This document shows positions 35,146 through 44,140 of a DNA stretch of 54,129 bases, one piece after another (position 1 is the stretch's first letter; each line of letters starts with the position of its first letter). A program made the translations under genes and the position numbers. Under the pieces are notes generated by a model. That model made no database searches. It saw only the letters and a program-made list of their open reading frames with translations, and had not been told where the DNA came from. This DNA is from Oscillospiraceae bacterium (GTDB lineage: Bacteria; Bacillota; Clostridia; Oscillospirales; Oscillospiraceae), in the NCBI GenBank assembly GCA_902760845.1, contig CACWHX010000006.1, positions 1-54,129 on the forward strand. Reading direction: 5' to 3'.

Positions 35146-36114
35146 ATGATCGACGGGTTTGGCCGCACCATCGACTATGTGCGCATCTCCGTCACGGACC
35201 GCTGCGATCTGCGGTGCGTCTACTGCATGCCGGAGACGGGCATGGCGTGGCTTCCGCACGCGAAGATTCTGCGCTACGAGGACATTTTGCGCCTGGCCGG
35301 CGTATTCGTCTCCCTGGGCATTGTAAACTTCAAGATCACCGGCGGCGAGCCGCTGGTCAGAACGGGCGTGGAGACGCTCATATCGGGCATTCGGGCGATG
35401 GACGGCGTGCGGAGCGTGACGCTTACGACCAACGGCGTGCGGCTTGCGGAAAAGCTGCCCGCGCTGCTGGACGCGGGGATCGACGGAATCAATCTGAGTC
35501 TGGACACGCTCGATCCCGCGCGCTACGCCGCGCTGACCCGACGCGGCGCGCTGCCGGAGGCGCTGCGCGGTCTGGAAGCGGCGCTGGCCGTGCCGGGGCT
35601 GAATCTGAAGCTCAACTGCGTGGCGATGGCCGGGGGCGAGGGCGACTGGGCCGCCCTTGCCGCGCTGGCAAAGGAGCGCGCCGTTGCCGTGCGCTTCATC
35701 GAGCCCATGCCCATCGGACCCGGACAGCGTCTCGCCCCCTGTGGCGAGGACGCCGTGCGCGCCGTACTGGAGGCGGAATACGGCCCCATGACGCCCTGCG
35801 GCGGACCGGCCGGAAACGGCCCGTGCCGCTATTTCTCGCTACCGGGCTTTGCGGGCAAAATCGGTTTTATCAGCGCCGTGAGCCACAAGTTCTGCGCGGG
35901 CTGCAACCGCGTCCGGCTCACGTCCACGGGATTTCTCAAAACCTGCCTGCAATATGACGTCGGCGCGGACCTCGCGCCGCTGCTCTCCGGCACGGACGAC
36001 GCGCTGCGCGCGGCCATTGAGACCGCCATCCTGCACAAGCCGGAGGCGCACCAGTTCCCGGCGGGCGACGTACAAAACCGGGAGCGGCGCACGATGAGTC
36101 AGATCGGAGGTTGA
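35146..36114 (+). CDS. moaA: GTP 3',8-cyclase
   Basis: A 322-residue radical SAM enzyme for the first step of molybdenum cofactor synthesis. The N-terminal cluster motif is RCDLRCVYC (Cys20, 24, 27), with TGGEPLVR soon after. The C-terminal cluster that binds GTP is HKFCAGCNRVRLT with a third Cys in FLKTCL. The chain ends in Gly-Gly, required for activity in the family. It begins 6 bp after the MoeA-like gene. Confidence 0.95.
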   Translation: MIDGFGRTIDYVRISVTDRCDLRCVYCMPETGMAWLPHAKILRYEDILRLAGVFVSLGIVNFKITGGEPLVRTGVETLISGIRAMDGVRSVTLTTNGVRLAEKLPALLDAGIDGINLSLDTLDPARYAALTRRGALPEALRGLEAALAVPGLNLKLNCVAMAGGEGDWAALAALAKERAVAVRFIEPMPIGPGQRLAPCGEDAVRAVLEAEYGPMTPCGGPAGNGPCRYFSLPGFAGKIGFISAVSHKFCAGCNRVRLTSTGFLKTCLQYDVGADLAPLLSGTDDALRAAIETAILHKPEAHQFPAGDVQNRERRTMSQIGG

Positions 36115-36118
36115 TCGT

Positions 36119-36562
36119 ATGGGAAACGTACTGGCAGTCTGCATCAGCGAGCGAAAGGGCACCGAAAAGCAAAACGTCGGCACGGCGCGCTTCCTGGCGG
36201 GCTGGGGCATTGAAAACGACTCTCACGCCGGAAGGTGGCACCGGCAGGTGTCCCTGCTGAGTCATGATCAGATCGAGGCGTTTCGGGCCGGGGGCGCGGC
36301 GATCGCCGCCGGCGCCTTCGGAGAAAATCTTGTGGTCTCCGGCATCGACTTTCGCAGCCTGCCCATCGGGACCCGGCTCCGGTGCAACGACGTGGTGCTG
36401 GAGCTGACGCAGATCGGCAAGGAGTGTCACTCCGGCTGCGCGATTTATCAGAGGATGGGCGACTGCATCATGCCCCGAGAGGGCGTATTCACCCGCGTGC
36501 TGCACGGCGGCACGATCTCCGTGGGCGATACCCTAACCGTACAGGAGGGAGACGAAGCATGA
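36119..36562 (+). CDS. MOSC domain protein
   Basis: A 147-residue stand-alone MOSC (molybdenum cofactor sulfurase C-terminal) domain protein. GAFGENLVVSGID and the segment GKECHSGCAIYQRMGDCIM carry the conserved cysteines thought to carry sulfur or bind the cofactor. It follows moaA by 4 bp and overlaps the MogA-like gene by 4 bp. In this island it likely helps deliver sulfur for the sulfurated molybdenum site. Confidence 0.88.
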   Translation: MGNVLAVCISERKGTEKQNVGTARFLAGWGIENDSHAGRWHRQVSLLSHDQIEAFRAGGAAIAAGAFGENLVVSGIDFRSLPIGTRLRCNDVVLELTQIGKECHSGCAIYQRMGDCIMPREGVFTRVLHGGTISVGDTLTVQEGDEA

Positions 36563-37077
36563 CGTTTCGAGCATTTGTTCTGACAGCCAGCGACGCCGGC
36601 TTTCGCGGAGAGCGGGAGGATCGGTCCGGCCCGGAGGCGCGAAGGCTGCTGGAGGACGCGGGCTACGCCATCGCGGGCTATGCCCTGCTGCCGGACGACC
36701 GGGAAAGGCTCGCGGAAACGCTGCGGGAGGTGGCGGACGGCGACGCTGCCGATCTGATTATCACGACCGGCGGCACGGGCTTTTCGCCGCGCGACTGCAT
36801 GCCGGAGGCGACGGCGGATGTGTCTGAGCGGGTCGTTCCGGGCATCCCGGAGGCCATGCGGCACGCCTCCCTGCAGATCACGCCCCGCGCCATGCTCTCG
36901 CGCGCGGCCGCGGGCATTCGCAAGGGAACGCTTATCGTCAATCTCCCCGGCAGTCCCAAGGCCGTCGCGGAGTGTCTGACGGTGATTCTCCCGTCGCTGG
37001 AGCACGGGTTAGAGATATTGAAGGGCACAGCGAGCAACTGTGCAGAGACGGAACAGGAAAGGAGTGTAACCCCATGA
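36559..37077 (+). CDS. MogA/MoaB-type molybdopterin adenylyltransferase
   Basis: A 172-residue MoaB/Mog fold protein with the motif DLIITTGGTGFSPRDCMPEAT and the later VNLPGSPKAV, both typical of molybdopterin adenylylation enzymes. It activates molybdopterin before metal insertion. It is coupled to the MOSC gene by an ATGA overlap, and its stop overlaps the modA start. MogA and MoaB cannot be told apart with certainty from sequence alone. Confidence 0.88.
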   Translation: MTFRAFVLTASDAGFRGEREDRSGPEARRLLEDAGYAIAGYALLPDDRERLAETLREVADGDAADLIITTGGTGFSPRDCMPEATADVSERVVPGIPEAMRHASLQITPRAMLSRAAAGIRKGTLIVNLPGSPKAVAECLTVILPSLEHGLEILKGTASNCAETEQERSVTP

Positions 37078-37919
37078 AGAAGACCATCGCCATTCTGCTG
37101 GCCGCCTTTCTGCTTCTGGCGTTCAGCGCCTGCGGCAGGACGACCCCGTCTGCCGAGACCGAGACTCCTGAGATGACCGACGACACCGAGCCCGTCACGC
37201 TCTATGTCTTTGCCGCCGCCTCCATGACGGAGACGCTGGACCAGATCATCGAGCTGTACAAGACGGCCGCGCCCAATGTGACCATCGTTCCCACCTATGA
37301 TTCCTCCGGCACGCTGAAGACCCAGATCCAGGAGGGCGCGGTGTGCGACATTTTCATCTCCGCCGCGCAGAAACAGATGAATCAGCTGGACGCGAGCAAG
37401 GACGCCGAGGGCGGCAACGAAGAGGGGCTGGATTTTGTGCTCCAGGGCACGCGGACAGACCTGCTGGAAAACAAGGTCGTGCTGGCGGTCCCGGATGACA
37501 ACGCGGCCGACATTCAGTCCTTTGCGGACCTTGGCACCGAGAAGCTGACGCTTTTGTGCATCGGCAATGAGGACGTGCCCGTCGGCGCGTATTCTGAGGA
37601 GATTCTCACCTCGCTGGGCATCCTCGATCAGCTGGAGGCGGCCAACAAGCTGACCTACGGCTCCAACGTCAAGGAGGTCACCACCCAGGTGAAGGAGGGC
37701 ACCGTGGACGCGGGCATCATCTACGCGACCGATGCGTTCTCCGCGGAGCTCACCGTCGTTGACGAGGCCACGAGCGACCTCTGCCGGCAGGTCATCTATC
37801 CCGCCGCCGTGCTGAATATCACGCAGAACGAGCAGGCCGCACGGGACTTCCTCGCCTTCCTCCAGAGCGACGAGGCCATGGCCGTCTTTACGTCCGTGGG
37901 CTTCGCCCCGGCGCCGTAG
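37074..37919 (+). CDS. modA: Molybdate ABC transporter substrate-binding lipoprotein
   Basis: A 281-residue lipoprotein with a short signal peptide and lipobox LAFSAC (Cys20), so it is anchored outside the membrane. The mature part starts with LYVFAAASMTETLDQI, the ModA oxyanion-binding loop, and has VPTYDSSGTLKTQI further on. GAYSEEIL and IIYATDAF also match the family. It supplies molybdate to the ModBC transporter encoded 2.7 kb downstream; the modA-modBC separation by maturation genes is unusual. Confidence 0.93.
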   Translation: MKKTIAILLAAFLLLAFSACGRTTPSAETETPEMTDDTEPVTLYVFAAASMTETLDQIIELYKTAAPNVTIVPTYDSSGTLKTQIQEGAVCDIFISAAQKQMNQLDASKDAEGGNEEGLDFVLQGTRTDLLENKVVLAVPDDNAADIQSFADLGTEKLTLLCIGNEDVPVGAYSEEILTSLGILDQLEAANKLTYGSNVKEVTTQVKEGTVDAGIIYATDAFSAELTVVDEATSDLCRQVIYPAAVLNITQNEQAARDFLAFLQSDEAMAVFTSVGFAPAP

Positions 37920-37936
37920 GCTCCGATCCGTTTTGA

Positions 37937-37972
37937 GACATGCGATATCCGTACCCGCGGGTATCGCATGTC
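37937..37972. repeat. Hairpin between modA and the cysteine desulfurase gene
   Basis: Perfect 11-bp inverted repeat GACATGCGATA (37937-37947) with TATCGCATGTC (37962-37972). No T-run follows. It may be an mRNA stability element that sets the level of modA relative to later genes. Confidence 0.6.
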
Positions 37973-38007
37973 GGCATCATCCGCAGGACTGTGGGCAAGG
38001 GGGCGCT

Positions 38008-39165
38008 ATGCGGTATCTTTATCTGGATCACGCGGCGACGACGCCGGTTTCGCCGCCGGTGCTGGAGGCGATGCTGCCGTATTTCACACGCGCGGCGGGA
38101 AACCCCAGCAGCACGCACGCGGCCGGCCGCGCGGCGCATGACGCGCTGGAGACGGCGCGCGCCCGGACAGCGGCGGCCATCGGCGCGGAGGCGCGCGAGA
38201 TTTTCTTCACCTCCGGCGGCACCGAGAGCGACAACTGGGCCGTCAAGGGCACGGCGCTGGCCGCCCTGCGCCGCGGACGGGACGTACATATCATCACCAC
38301 CGCGATCGAGCACCACGCGGTGCTGCGCGCGTGCGAGGCGCTGGAGCGACAGGGTGTGCGCGTGACGCGCCTGCCGGTGGACGGATTCGGCAGAGTGGAC
38401 CCCGCCGAGGCGGAACGGGCCATCGGGCCGGACACGGCGCTCATCAGCGTGATGGCTGTGAACAATGAGATCGGGACGATCCAACCGATCCGGGAGATCG
38501 GACGCATCGCCCGCGCGCACGGGATTCCGTTCCACACGGACGCCGTGCAGGCGATCGGGTATCTGCCGGTGGATGTGAACGACTGGCAGGCGGACCTCCT
38601 GTCGCTGAGCGCGCATAAGTTCCGCGGGCCGAAGGGCGTCGGCGCGCTGTATGTGCGCCGGGGCTTTTTGCCGGAGACGCTGCTGCACGGCGGCGCGCAG
38701 GAGCGCGGCCGCCGCGCGGGCACGGAGAATGTTCCCGGCATCGTGGGGCTGGGCTGCGCCATTGCGGCGGCCGCCGCCGCGCAGCCGGAGGCGACGGCGC
38801 GGCTCACCGCGCTGCGCGACCGGCTCATCCGCGGCGTGCTGGACGCCGTTCCCGGCAGCCGGCTCATCGGGCATCCGACGCTGCGGCAGGCGGGCAACGC
38901 CAATCTGTCGTTTCCCGGCGTCGATCAGGAGATTCTGCTGCGGCAGCTGGAGCTGCGCGGGATCCTGGCGTCGGCCGGCGCGGCCTGCTCCAGCGGACAG
39001 ACGGAGCCGAGCCACGTGCTCGCGGCGTTGGGGCTCGACTGGGAAGCCGTAACGGGCGCAATCCGGTTTTCGCTGGGGACGGAGACCACCGGGGAGGACA
39101 TTGAGACGGCGCTCGCCGAAATTCCGGCGGCGGTACAGGACGCGCGCGCCGTACAGGGCTTGTGA
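38008..39165 (+). CDS. NifS/IscS-like cysteine desulfurase
   Basis: A 385-residue class V PLP aminotransferase-fold enzyme. The PLP Lys lies in LSAHKFRGPKGVGAL (Lys204) and the sulfur-carrying Cys in GAACSSGQTEPSHVL (Cys327). The N terminus YLDHAATTPVSP is typical. Its position inside the molybdenum operon, next to the XdhC-like gene, suggests it supplies sulfur for the terminal sulfido ligand of the oxidoreductase cofactor. A general iron-sulfur role cannot be excluded. Confidence 0.92.
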   Translation: MRYLYLDHAATTPVSPPVLEAMLPYFTRAAGNPSSTHAAGRAAHDALETARARTAAAIGAEAREIFFTSGGTESDNWAVKGTALAALRRGRDVHIITTAIEHHAVLRACEALERQGVRVTRLPVDGFGRVDPAEAERAIGPDTALISVMAVNNEIGTIQPIREIGRIARAHGIPFHTDAVQAIGYLPVDVNDWQADLLSLSAHKFRGPKGVGALYVRRGFLPETLLHGGAQERGRRAGTENVPGIVGLGCAIAAAAAAQPEATARLTALRDRLIRGVLDAVPGSRLIGHPTLRQAGNANLSFPGVDQEILLRQLELRGILASAGAACSSGQTEPSHVLAALGLDWEAVTGAIRFSLGTETTGEDIETALAEIPAAVQDARAVQGL

Positions 39166-39175
39166 GGGAAAAAGC

Positions 39176-40108
39176 ATGAATCGGGAATTTTCAGATATTT
39201 TAGATGCGCTGGGGCAGAATCGGGAGGCCTTTTTGACGCGCACGGCGGAGGGCGAGACGTACACCCGCGCGTTTTCCGTGACGGACCGGCTCATCCTGCT
39301 CGGCGGCGGACACGTCGCGCAGGCGGTGGCGCGGTTTGCCGGGATGCTGGATTTTGCGGTGACGGTCGTGGACGACCGGCCCGCCTTTGCCAACCGCGCG
39401 CGCTTTCCCGAGGCGGCGGAGATCGTCTGTGAGCCGTTTGCCGACGCCATTCGAAGCACGCTTCACATCTGCAAAAACGACTATGTCTGCGTGCTGACGC
39501 GCGGACACCGCTGGGACGCGGACTGCCTGCGCGCGATTCTGCCGGGGGAGATGCCGCATTATCTGGGCATGATCGGCTCGCGCCGCCGGGTATCGGGACT
39601 GAAGGACATCCTGACGGCGGAGGGCTTCGACCCGGAGCGCCTCGCGCGGCTTCACGCGCCCATCGGCCTGCCGATCCGCGCGCAGACGCCGGAGGAAATC
39701 GCAATCTCCATCCTCGCGGAGATGATCCAGACCCGGCGCGCGCATGCGGCGCGGCAATCGTGTCTCTCGCAGCGGACGACCGATCTCGATATGCTGCGGC
39801 GTCTCGCGGCGGCCGAGACGCCGATGGCGATGATTCTCGTGCTGGAGACGCGCGGCTCGACGCCCGCGAAGGACGGCGCGATGATGGCCGTGGATCGCGC
39901 CGGACGCACGTTTGGAAACGTCGGCGGCGGCTGCAGCGAGGGCGAGGCGCTGCGCAAGGCGGTGCAGATCATCGAGCAGGGCGGCTCGGAGATACTCTCC
40001 GTCAGCCTGCTGGACGATGTGGCCGGGGAAGAGGGCATGGTCTGCGGCGGCACGATGAAGCTGCTGATTGAGCGGGTCGCGTCTCAGGAGGGATCGGAAG
40101 ATGGCTGA
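39176..40108 (+). CDS. XdhC/CoxI-family maturation protein with reversed domain order
   Basis: A 310-residue XdhC-like factor. Residues ~30-190 are the Rossmann part ([29 protein letters not shown]). Residues ~215-305 are the CoxI/XdhC part ([41 protein letters not shown]). In the textbook XdhC the CoxI part comes first, so the order here is permuted. XdhC proteins bind molybdenum cofactor and hand it, sulfurated, to xanthine-oxidase-family enzymes. It lies 10 bp after the cysteine desulfurase gene and overlaps moaC by 8 bp. Confidence 0.88.
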   Translation: MNREFSDILDALGQNREAFLTRTAEGETYTRAFSVTDRLILLGGGHVAQAVARFAGMLDFAVTVVDDRPAFANRARFPEAAEIVCEPFADAIRSTLHICKNDYVCVLTRGHRWDADCLRAILPGEMPHYLGMIGSRRRVSGLKDILTAEGFDPERLARLHAPIGLPIRAQTPEEIAISILAEMIQTRRAHAARQSCLSQRTTDLDMLRRLAAAETPMAMILVLETRGSTPAKDGAMMAVDRAGRTFGNVGGGCSEGEALRKAVQIIEQGGSEILSVSLLDDVAGEEGMVCGGTMKLLIERVASQEGSEDG

Positions 40109-40577
40109 TTTTACCCATTTTGATGAAAGCGGGCGCGCCCGGATGGTGGACGTGTCCGCAAAGGCGGAGACGGTCCGCACCGCCGTGGCCGCCGGGCGCG
40201 TGCGCATGAACCGGGAGACGCTTGCGCTGGTCAAAACCGGCGGCATGAAAAAGGGCGACGTGCTGGGCACAGCCCAGATTGCCGGGATTCTGGCGGCGAA
40301 GCGCACGGCCGAACTCATCCCCCTGTGCCATACCCTGCCGCTCACGGGCGTGGATGTGCGCTTTGCCCTGGATGAAGCCGGCTGCGCCGTGGACATCACC
40401 GCGGCGGTGAAATGCACCGGCCCCACCGGCGTGGAGATGGAGGCGCTCACGGCGGTCTCCGTCGCGGCGCTCACGGTGTATGACATGTGCAAGGCCGTGC
40501 AGAAGGATATGGAGATTACGGACATTCGCCTGCTGGAGAAAACCGGCGGCAAGTCCGGGACGTTCCGGAGCGCTTGA
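40101..40577 (+). CDS. moaC: Cyclic pyranopterin monophosphate synthase
   Basis: A 158-residue MoaC. It converts the MoaA product to cyclic pyranopterin monophosphate. Recognisable segments are ARMVDVSAK, the [14 protein letters not shown] motif with the active-site His, and [20 protein letters not shown] with the catalytic Lys in the following DMCKAV. The ATG lies inside the end of the previous gene. modB starts 3 bp after the stop. Confidence 0.95.
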   Translation: MADFTHFDESGRARMVDVSAKAETVRTAVAAGRVRMNRETLALVKTGGMKKGDVLGTAQIAGILAAKRTAELIPLCHTLPLTGVDVRFALDEAGCAVDITAAVKCTGPTGVEMEALTAVSVAALTVYDMCKAVQKDMEITDIRLLEKTGGKSGTFRSA

Positions 40578-40579
40578 CG

Positions 40580-41248
40580 ATGGACCTTTATCCGCTTTAC
40601 AATTCCCTGCGCATCGCGGCGATTTCCTGTGCGGTCGTATTTTTTGTTGGGATTTTCTTTGCGTACTATGTTGCAAAGCTGCCGCGCGTGCTCAAGGGGC
40701 TGCTCGATGTGGTGCTTACGCTGCCGCTGGTGCTGCCGCCCACGGTTGTGGGCTATTTTCTGCTGCTCCTCTTCGGGCCGAACCGGGTGTTCGGTGCGTG
40801 GATGGCCTCGGCGTTTCACGTCCGGCTCACCATGGTGTGGTATTCCGCGGTTTTTGCCTCGGTCGTCGTGGCGTTTCCGCTCATGTATCGCACGGCGCGC
40901 GGCGCGTTTGAGGCCTTTGACCCCGCGCTGCGCGCGTCCGCGCAGACGCTGGGGCTTTCCAACACCTATATTTTCTGGCGCATCCAGATGCCGTACTGCC
41001 GGCAGGGGATCCTGGCCGGCACGGTGCTCTCCTTCGCCCGCGCTCTGGGCGAGTATGGCGCGACCAGCATGATCGCGGGCTATACGCCGGGGCGCACCGC
41101 CACGATCTCCACCACGGTCTATCAGCTCTGGCGCACAAACAACGACGCCCTGGCCTTCCAGTGGGTCATGATTAACGTGGCCATCTCCTTTGTGGTGCTC
41201 ATGGCGGTGAATCTGCTGGAAAAGCGGGAGCGAAGGGGGGCGCGGTAA
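40580..41248 (+). CDS. modB: Molybdate ABC transporter permease
   Basis: A 222-residue inner-membrane permease with about five hydrophobic helices. The family EAA loop is visible as ASAQTLGLSNTYIFWRIQMPYCRQGILAGTV is split over 41-residue spacing around residues 115-145, and LSFARALGEYGATSMIAG follows it. It forms the channel that ModC energises and ModA feeds. modC begins 2 bp after its stop. Confidence 0.93.
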   Translation: MDLYPLYNSLRIAAISCAVVFFVGIFFAYYVAKLPRVLKGLLDVVLTLPLVLPPTVVGYFLLLLFGPNRVFGAWMASAFHVRLTMVWYSAVFASVVVAFPLMYRTARGAFEAFDPALRASAQTLGLSNTYIFWRIQMPYCRQGILAGTVLSFARALGEYGATSMIAGYTPGRTATISTTVYQLWRTNNDALAFQWVMINVAISFVVLMAVNLLEKRERRGAR

Positions 41249-41250
41249 AC

Positions 41251-42300
41251 ATGGCGGTTTCCGTGGATATCGAAAAGCGGCTGGGGACGTTTCATCTCCG
41301 AATCGCTTTTGACGCGCCGGACTGCGTCCACGGCCTGCTGGGCGCCTCCGGCTGCGGCAAGAGCGTAACGCTCCGCTGCATTGCGGGCGTAATCAGGCCC
41401 GACCGCGGGCACATCGAGGTAAACGGGCGCGTGCTGTTTGACAGCGAACGCCATGTTCATCTCTCGCCGCAGGAGCGCCGGGTCGGTCTGCTGTTTCAAA
41501 ACTACGCGCTTTTCCCCAACATGACCGTGGAGGGAAATCTCCTTGCCGCCCTGCGCGGGGAGGACAGAAGGACCGCGCGCGCCGCCGTCTCGGAAATGCT
41601 GCGCCGCTTTCAGCTGGAGGGGCTGGAACGCCACCGCCCCGCGCAGCTCTCCGGCGGGCAGCAGCAGCGCGTCGCGCTGGCGCGCATTTTGCTCACCAGG
41701 CCGGAAATTCTCATGCTGGATGAGCCGCTTTCCGCCTTGGACAGCTATCTGCGCTGGCAAACGGAGCTGGAGCTGGCGGAGCTTCTGGAGAGCTTCGGCG
41801 GCACGACGCTGCTGGTGACCCACAGCCGGGAGGAGATCCGCCGTCTGTGCGAGACGGTCACGGTGCTGGACCGCGGCCGCGGCACGGGCGCGATGCCGGT
41901 GCGGGAACTCTTTCACGCGCCGCGGACGCTCTCGGCGTGCCTGCTCTCCGGGTGCAAGAATTACAGCCGGGCGGAGCCGCTCGACGAGACGCACGTCCGC
42001 GCGCTGGATTGGGGCGCGGTGCTGACCTGCGCCGCGCCGCAGACCGATATGCAATATATCGCAATCCGCGCGCACCATATCACGCTGGAGGACGCGCCGG
42101 GAGAAAACGTCATCCCCTGCCGGCCGCTCCGGGTGATGGAGGATGTGTTTTCCACCATTGTCATGGCCGCCACGCCCGGCGGCGCGGCGGATAACGCCCG
42201 GCTGCGCATCGAGCTCTCCAAAGAGAAGTGGGCGCGCCGGGCGGAGCGGGAGACGCTGTATCTGCGTCTCCCGCCGGAAAGTCTCATGCTGCTGAGATGA
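41251..42300 (+). CDS. modC: Molybdate ABC transporter ATP-binding protein
   Basis: A 349-residue ATPase. Walker A is LLGASGCGKS, the signature LSGGQQQRVALARIL, Walker B ILMLDEPLSALD and the H-loop LLVTHSREE. The ~110-residue C-terminal extension matches the MOP-type regulatory region seen in ModC and may bind molybdate. Last gene of the plus-strand molybdenum operon; a double hairpin follows. Confidence 0.93.
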   Translation: MAVSVDIEKRLGTFHLRIAFDAPDCVHGLLGASGCGKSVTLRCIAGVIRPDRGHIEVNGRVLFDSERHVHLSPQERRVGLLFQNYALFPNMTVEGNLLAALRGEDRRTARAAVSEMLRRFQLEGLERHRPAQLSGGQQQRVALARILLTRPEILMLDEPLSALDSYLRWQTELELAELLESFGGTTLLVTHSREEIRRLCETVTVLDRGRGTGAMPVRELFHAPRTLSACLLSGCKNYSRAEPLDETHVRALDWGAVLTCAAPQTDMQYIAIRAHHITLEDAPGENVIPCRPLRVMEDVFSTIVMAATPGGAADNARLRIELSKEKWARRAERETLYLRLPPESLMLLR

Positions 42301-42326
42301 GATGCGCCGGGGGCGGGCGCGAGAAA

Positions 42327-42360
42327 GGGGCTGCCTTACGCAACCCGGTAAGGCAGCCCC
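42327..42360. terminator. First hairpin of a convergent terminator pair
   Basis: Perfect 13-bp stem GGGGCTGCCTTAC (42327-42339) with GTAAGGCAGCCCC (42348-42360). On the minus strand it is followed by TTTCTC, so it may end the minus-strand operon. Confidence 0.65.
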
Positions 42361-42368
42361 AAAGTCTG

Positions 42369-42418
42369 CGGCGGCGCGGGCGCTCTCGCATAAGAGCGTC
42401 CCCGCCGCCGGTTTTTTT
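42369..42418 (+). terminator. Intrinsic terminator after modC
   Basis: Long GC-rich stem between 42369 and 42410 with loop CGCATA, then seven T at 42412-42418. The T-run overlaps the stop codon of the minus-strand gene, so the two operons converge tightly. Confidence 0.88.
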
Positions 42419-42812
42419 ATCCGAACTTCACAACTCTCGGCTCGGCTGTGAACGAGCTAAACGTCGTGGTCGCGTTCTCCAGCCAGAACACGATGGTGTT
42501 GCCGTCGCCGGGCTGATACATCGCTTTCAGCTCAGGGTATGCGTCCAGCATCGCGATCTGCGCCGCAACGCGGCCGTCCTCCACGGCCTTGGCCGCGACG
42601 CGCAGCCACTGCTCGCCGTCAAACGCGCACAGCTCCACCTTCGGGTTTTCCAGCAGCTCCTGTGCCACGGCCTTGCTGCGCCCGGTCTGGATATAGAGCC
42701 GGCCCTCAAAAATGTTCGCCGTGCCGAACGGCCGCACGCGCGGCTGGTCGCCCTCCATGGTCGCGAGATAGTAGGTCCCGCACTTTTTCAGAAATTCACA
42801 GACTTCCTGCAT
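42417..42812 (-). CDS. Pyridoxamine 5'-phosphate oxidase-like flavin-binding protein
   Basis: A 131-residue split-barrel protein of the pyridoxamine phosphate oxidase-like family. Typical segments are YYLATMEGDQPRVRPFG near the N terminus and RLYIQTGRSKAVAQELLENP. Such small proteins bind FMN, F420 or heme-related ligands and are usually of unknown substrate. It is the last gene of a three-gene minus operon, 21 bp after the DUF2156 gene. True PdxH is longer, so vitamin B6 synthesis is unlikely. Confidence 0.82.
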   Translation of the reverse strand: MQEVCEFLKKCGTYYLATMEGDQPRVRPFGTANIFEGRLYIQTGRSKAVAQELLENPKVELCAFDGEQWLRVAAKAVEDGRVAAQIAMLDAYPELKAMYQPGDGNTIVFWLENATTTFSSFTAEPRVVKFG

Positions 42813-42833
42813 TGAGATTCCTCCTGTTAAATT

Positions 42834-43721
42834 TTAAAATGCTTCTATGGTTACCAGATACTTTTCCAGCAGCCGGATGGGGCGGTAGCGCTCCTTTGAC
42901 TGCCGCACGCCGGGGTCGCCCGTGTCCTCCTCGCGGTTGATATACTGGACGCCGTCCGTGACGAAGCGCTCGGCATAGCTCTGCACCAGCGCCTGATACA
43001 CGCCGTCGCAGGCGATATCCGCCTTTTCAACGTGGATGATGAGCGTGTCGCCCACGATCTCCCCGCATGAGAAGCCGACGATTCTACCGCCGGCGCGGAG
43101 CAGCCCGCCCAGCGGCGCGTATGCGTCGTAGTGCGCGAGGAAATCGCGCACGCAGACGGTCTCGACCCGGGCGGTCTCGCTGTCCTTCTGATAGCGCGCG
43201 GCGTAATCCTCGAAAAACGCGCGCACCTCCGGCAGGTTTTCCGCTGTGATGTCTTCAAACTTCCAGTCGGGGTAGAGCCGCCGGAAGCGCGAGACGTGGT
43301 TGCGCTGGCCGTGAAACCGCCGCCCGGGAAAAGTCACCATATCCTGCGCGGCATAGAGATAATCGCACCAGTCGCGCAGCAGCGCTGCCTCCGCGCCGGG
43401 ATAGCGCGCGCGCAGCGCGTCCAGCTCCTCGGGCGTCACGGGGAAAAAGCGCAGCGGCTCGCCGCGCGCGCGGCTGAATCGCTCCAGCGCGGCGTAGGCC
43501 GCGTCGTCGTCCGCGTGCGGCGGCGTATACACCGTGCCGACGCCGGGGAACGTTTCCCGCAGCAGCAGCGTGCCGTCCAGCGCGCAGAATGCGTCCTGAA
43601 AATAGGGCTGCCAGAGCACCGCCGCTCCGGCGGAGTCGTTGCACAGGCGCGTGCCGCGCCGCGCAAAAAATTCGTTCAGCCGCGGAATGTCCGCAATTGT
43701 AATCGCTTGAAATTCGTCCAT
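42834..43721 (-). CDS. DUF2156 / MprF-like GNAT-fold protein
   Basis: A 295-residue DUF2156 protein, related to the aminoacyl-lipid transferase part of MprF but without membrane helices. Visible family stretches are LYAAQDMVTFPGRRFHGQRNHVSR in split form, VVGFSCGEI-like IVGFSCGEIVGDTLIIHVEK, and the C-terminal YINREEDTGDPGVRQSKERYRP. It probably transfers an aminoacyl or acyl group; the substrate is unknown. The ATG at 43721 is preferred; a TTG at 43733 sits too close to the GGAGG. Confidence 0.8.
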   Translation of the reverse strand: MDEFQAITIADIPRLNEFFARRGTRLCNDSAGAAVLWQPYFQDAFCALDGTLLLRETFPGVGTVYTPPHADDDAAYAALERFSRARGEPLRFFPVTPEELDALRARYPGAEAALLRDWCDYLYAAQDMVTFPGRRFHGQRNHVSRFRRLYPDWKFEDITAENLPEVRAFFEDYAARYQKDSETARVETVCVRDFLAHYDAYAPLGGLLRAGGRIVGFSCGEIVGDTLIIHVEKADIACDGVYQALVQSYAERFVTDGVQYINREEDTGDPGVRQSKERYRPIRLLEKYLVTIEAF

Positions 43722-43729
43722 GCCGGGCG

Positions 43730-44014
43730 TCAATCCTCCGTTTCCGCGGCCTGCGCCCGGAGTTCGGCCTTCAGCTCCTCAAAGCAGTGGTTCAGCAGAT
43801 TGCGCTCCGCCTCGCTCTCCAGCGGGAGCAGCTTCGTCTCGCCGCTCGCGTCCGTCTCATAGCGGCTTGCGCCGATCTGCCTGTCCGATTCCGCGCCGTA
43901 GGTGTATACCACGTACGAGCGGCCGTTGTCCGTGCAGTCATACGTAAAAAGCACCTCGCAATGCAGGGGCCGGCCGTCCGCCCCGGGAATGGCAAATACG
44001 CCGTCGTCAAACAT
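43730..44014 (-). CDS. DUF1292 family protein
   Basis: A 94-residue acidic DUF1292 protein, a family common in Firmicutes. It is recognised by the FDDGVFAIPGADG start, YTYGAESDRQIGASRYE and the acidic C-terminal helix. The function is unknown. It is the first gene of the minus operon with the DUF2156 and flavin-binding genes. AAGGAGAG precedes the ATG. Confidence 0.78.
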   Translation of the reverse strand: MFDDGVFAIPGADGRPLHCEVLFTYDCTDNGRSYVVYTYGAESDRQIGASRYETDASGETKLLPLESEAERNLLNHCFEELKAELRAQAAETED

Positions 44015-44078
44015 AGCGTCTCTCCTTTTTGCCTGTCTGGCAGGTAGTTTTTTATCATTTTACCACACTGCGCCCAAT

Positions 44079-44107
44079 TTGACCACCCCGTCTTTTTTCA
44101 GTATAAT
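44079..44107 (+). promoter_or_regulatory. Promoter of the lipase-like gene
   Basis: TTGACC (44079-44084), 17 bases, TATAAT (44102-44107). Confidence 0.88.
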
Positions 44108-44140
44108 ATTGAAAAACGAAGCCGGGAGGTGTGTTCAACC

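Noticed and set aside
37937..37972. Molybdenum cofactor riboswitch
   Set aside because: The sequence is a simple 11-bp hairpin; the known Moco-type aptamer is much larger and multi-stemmed.
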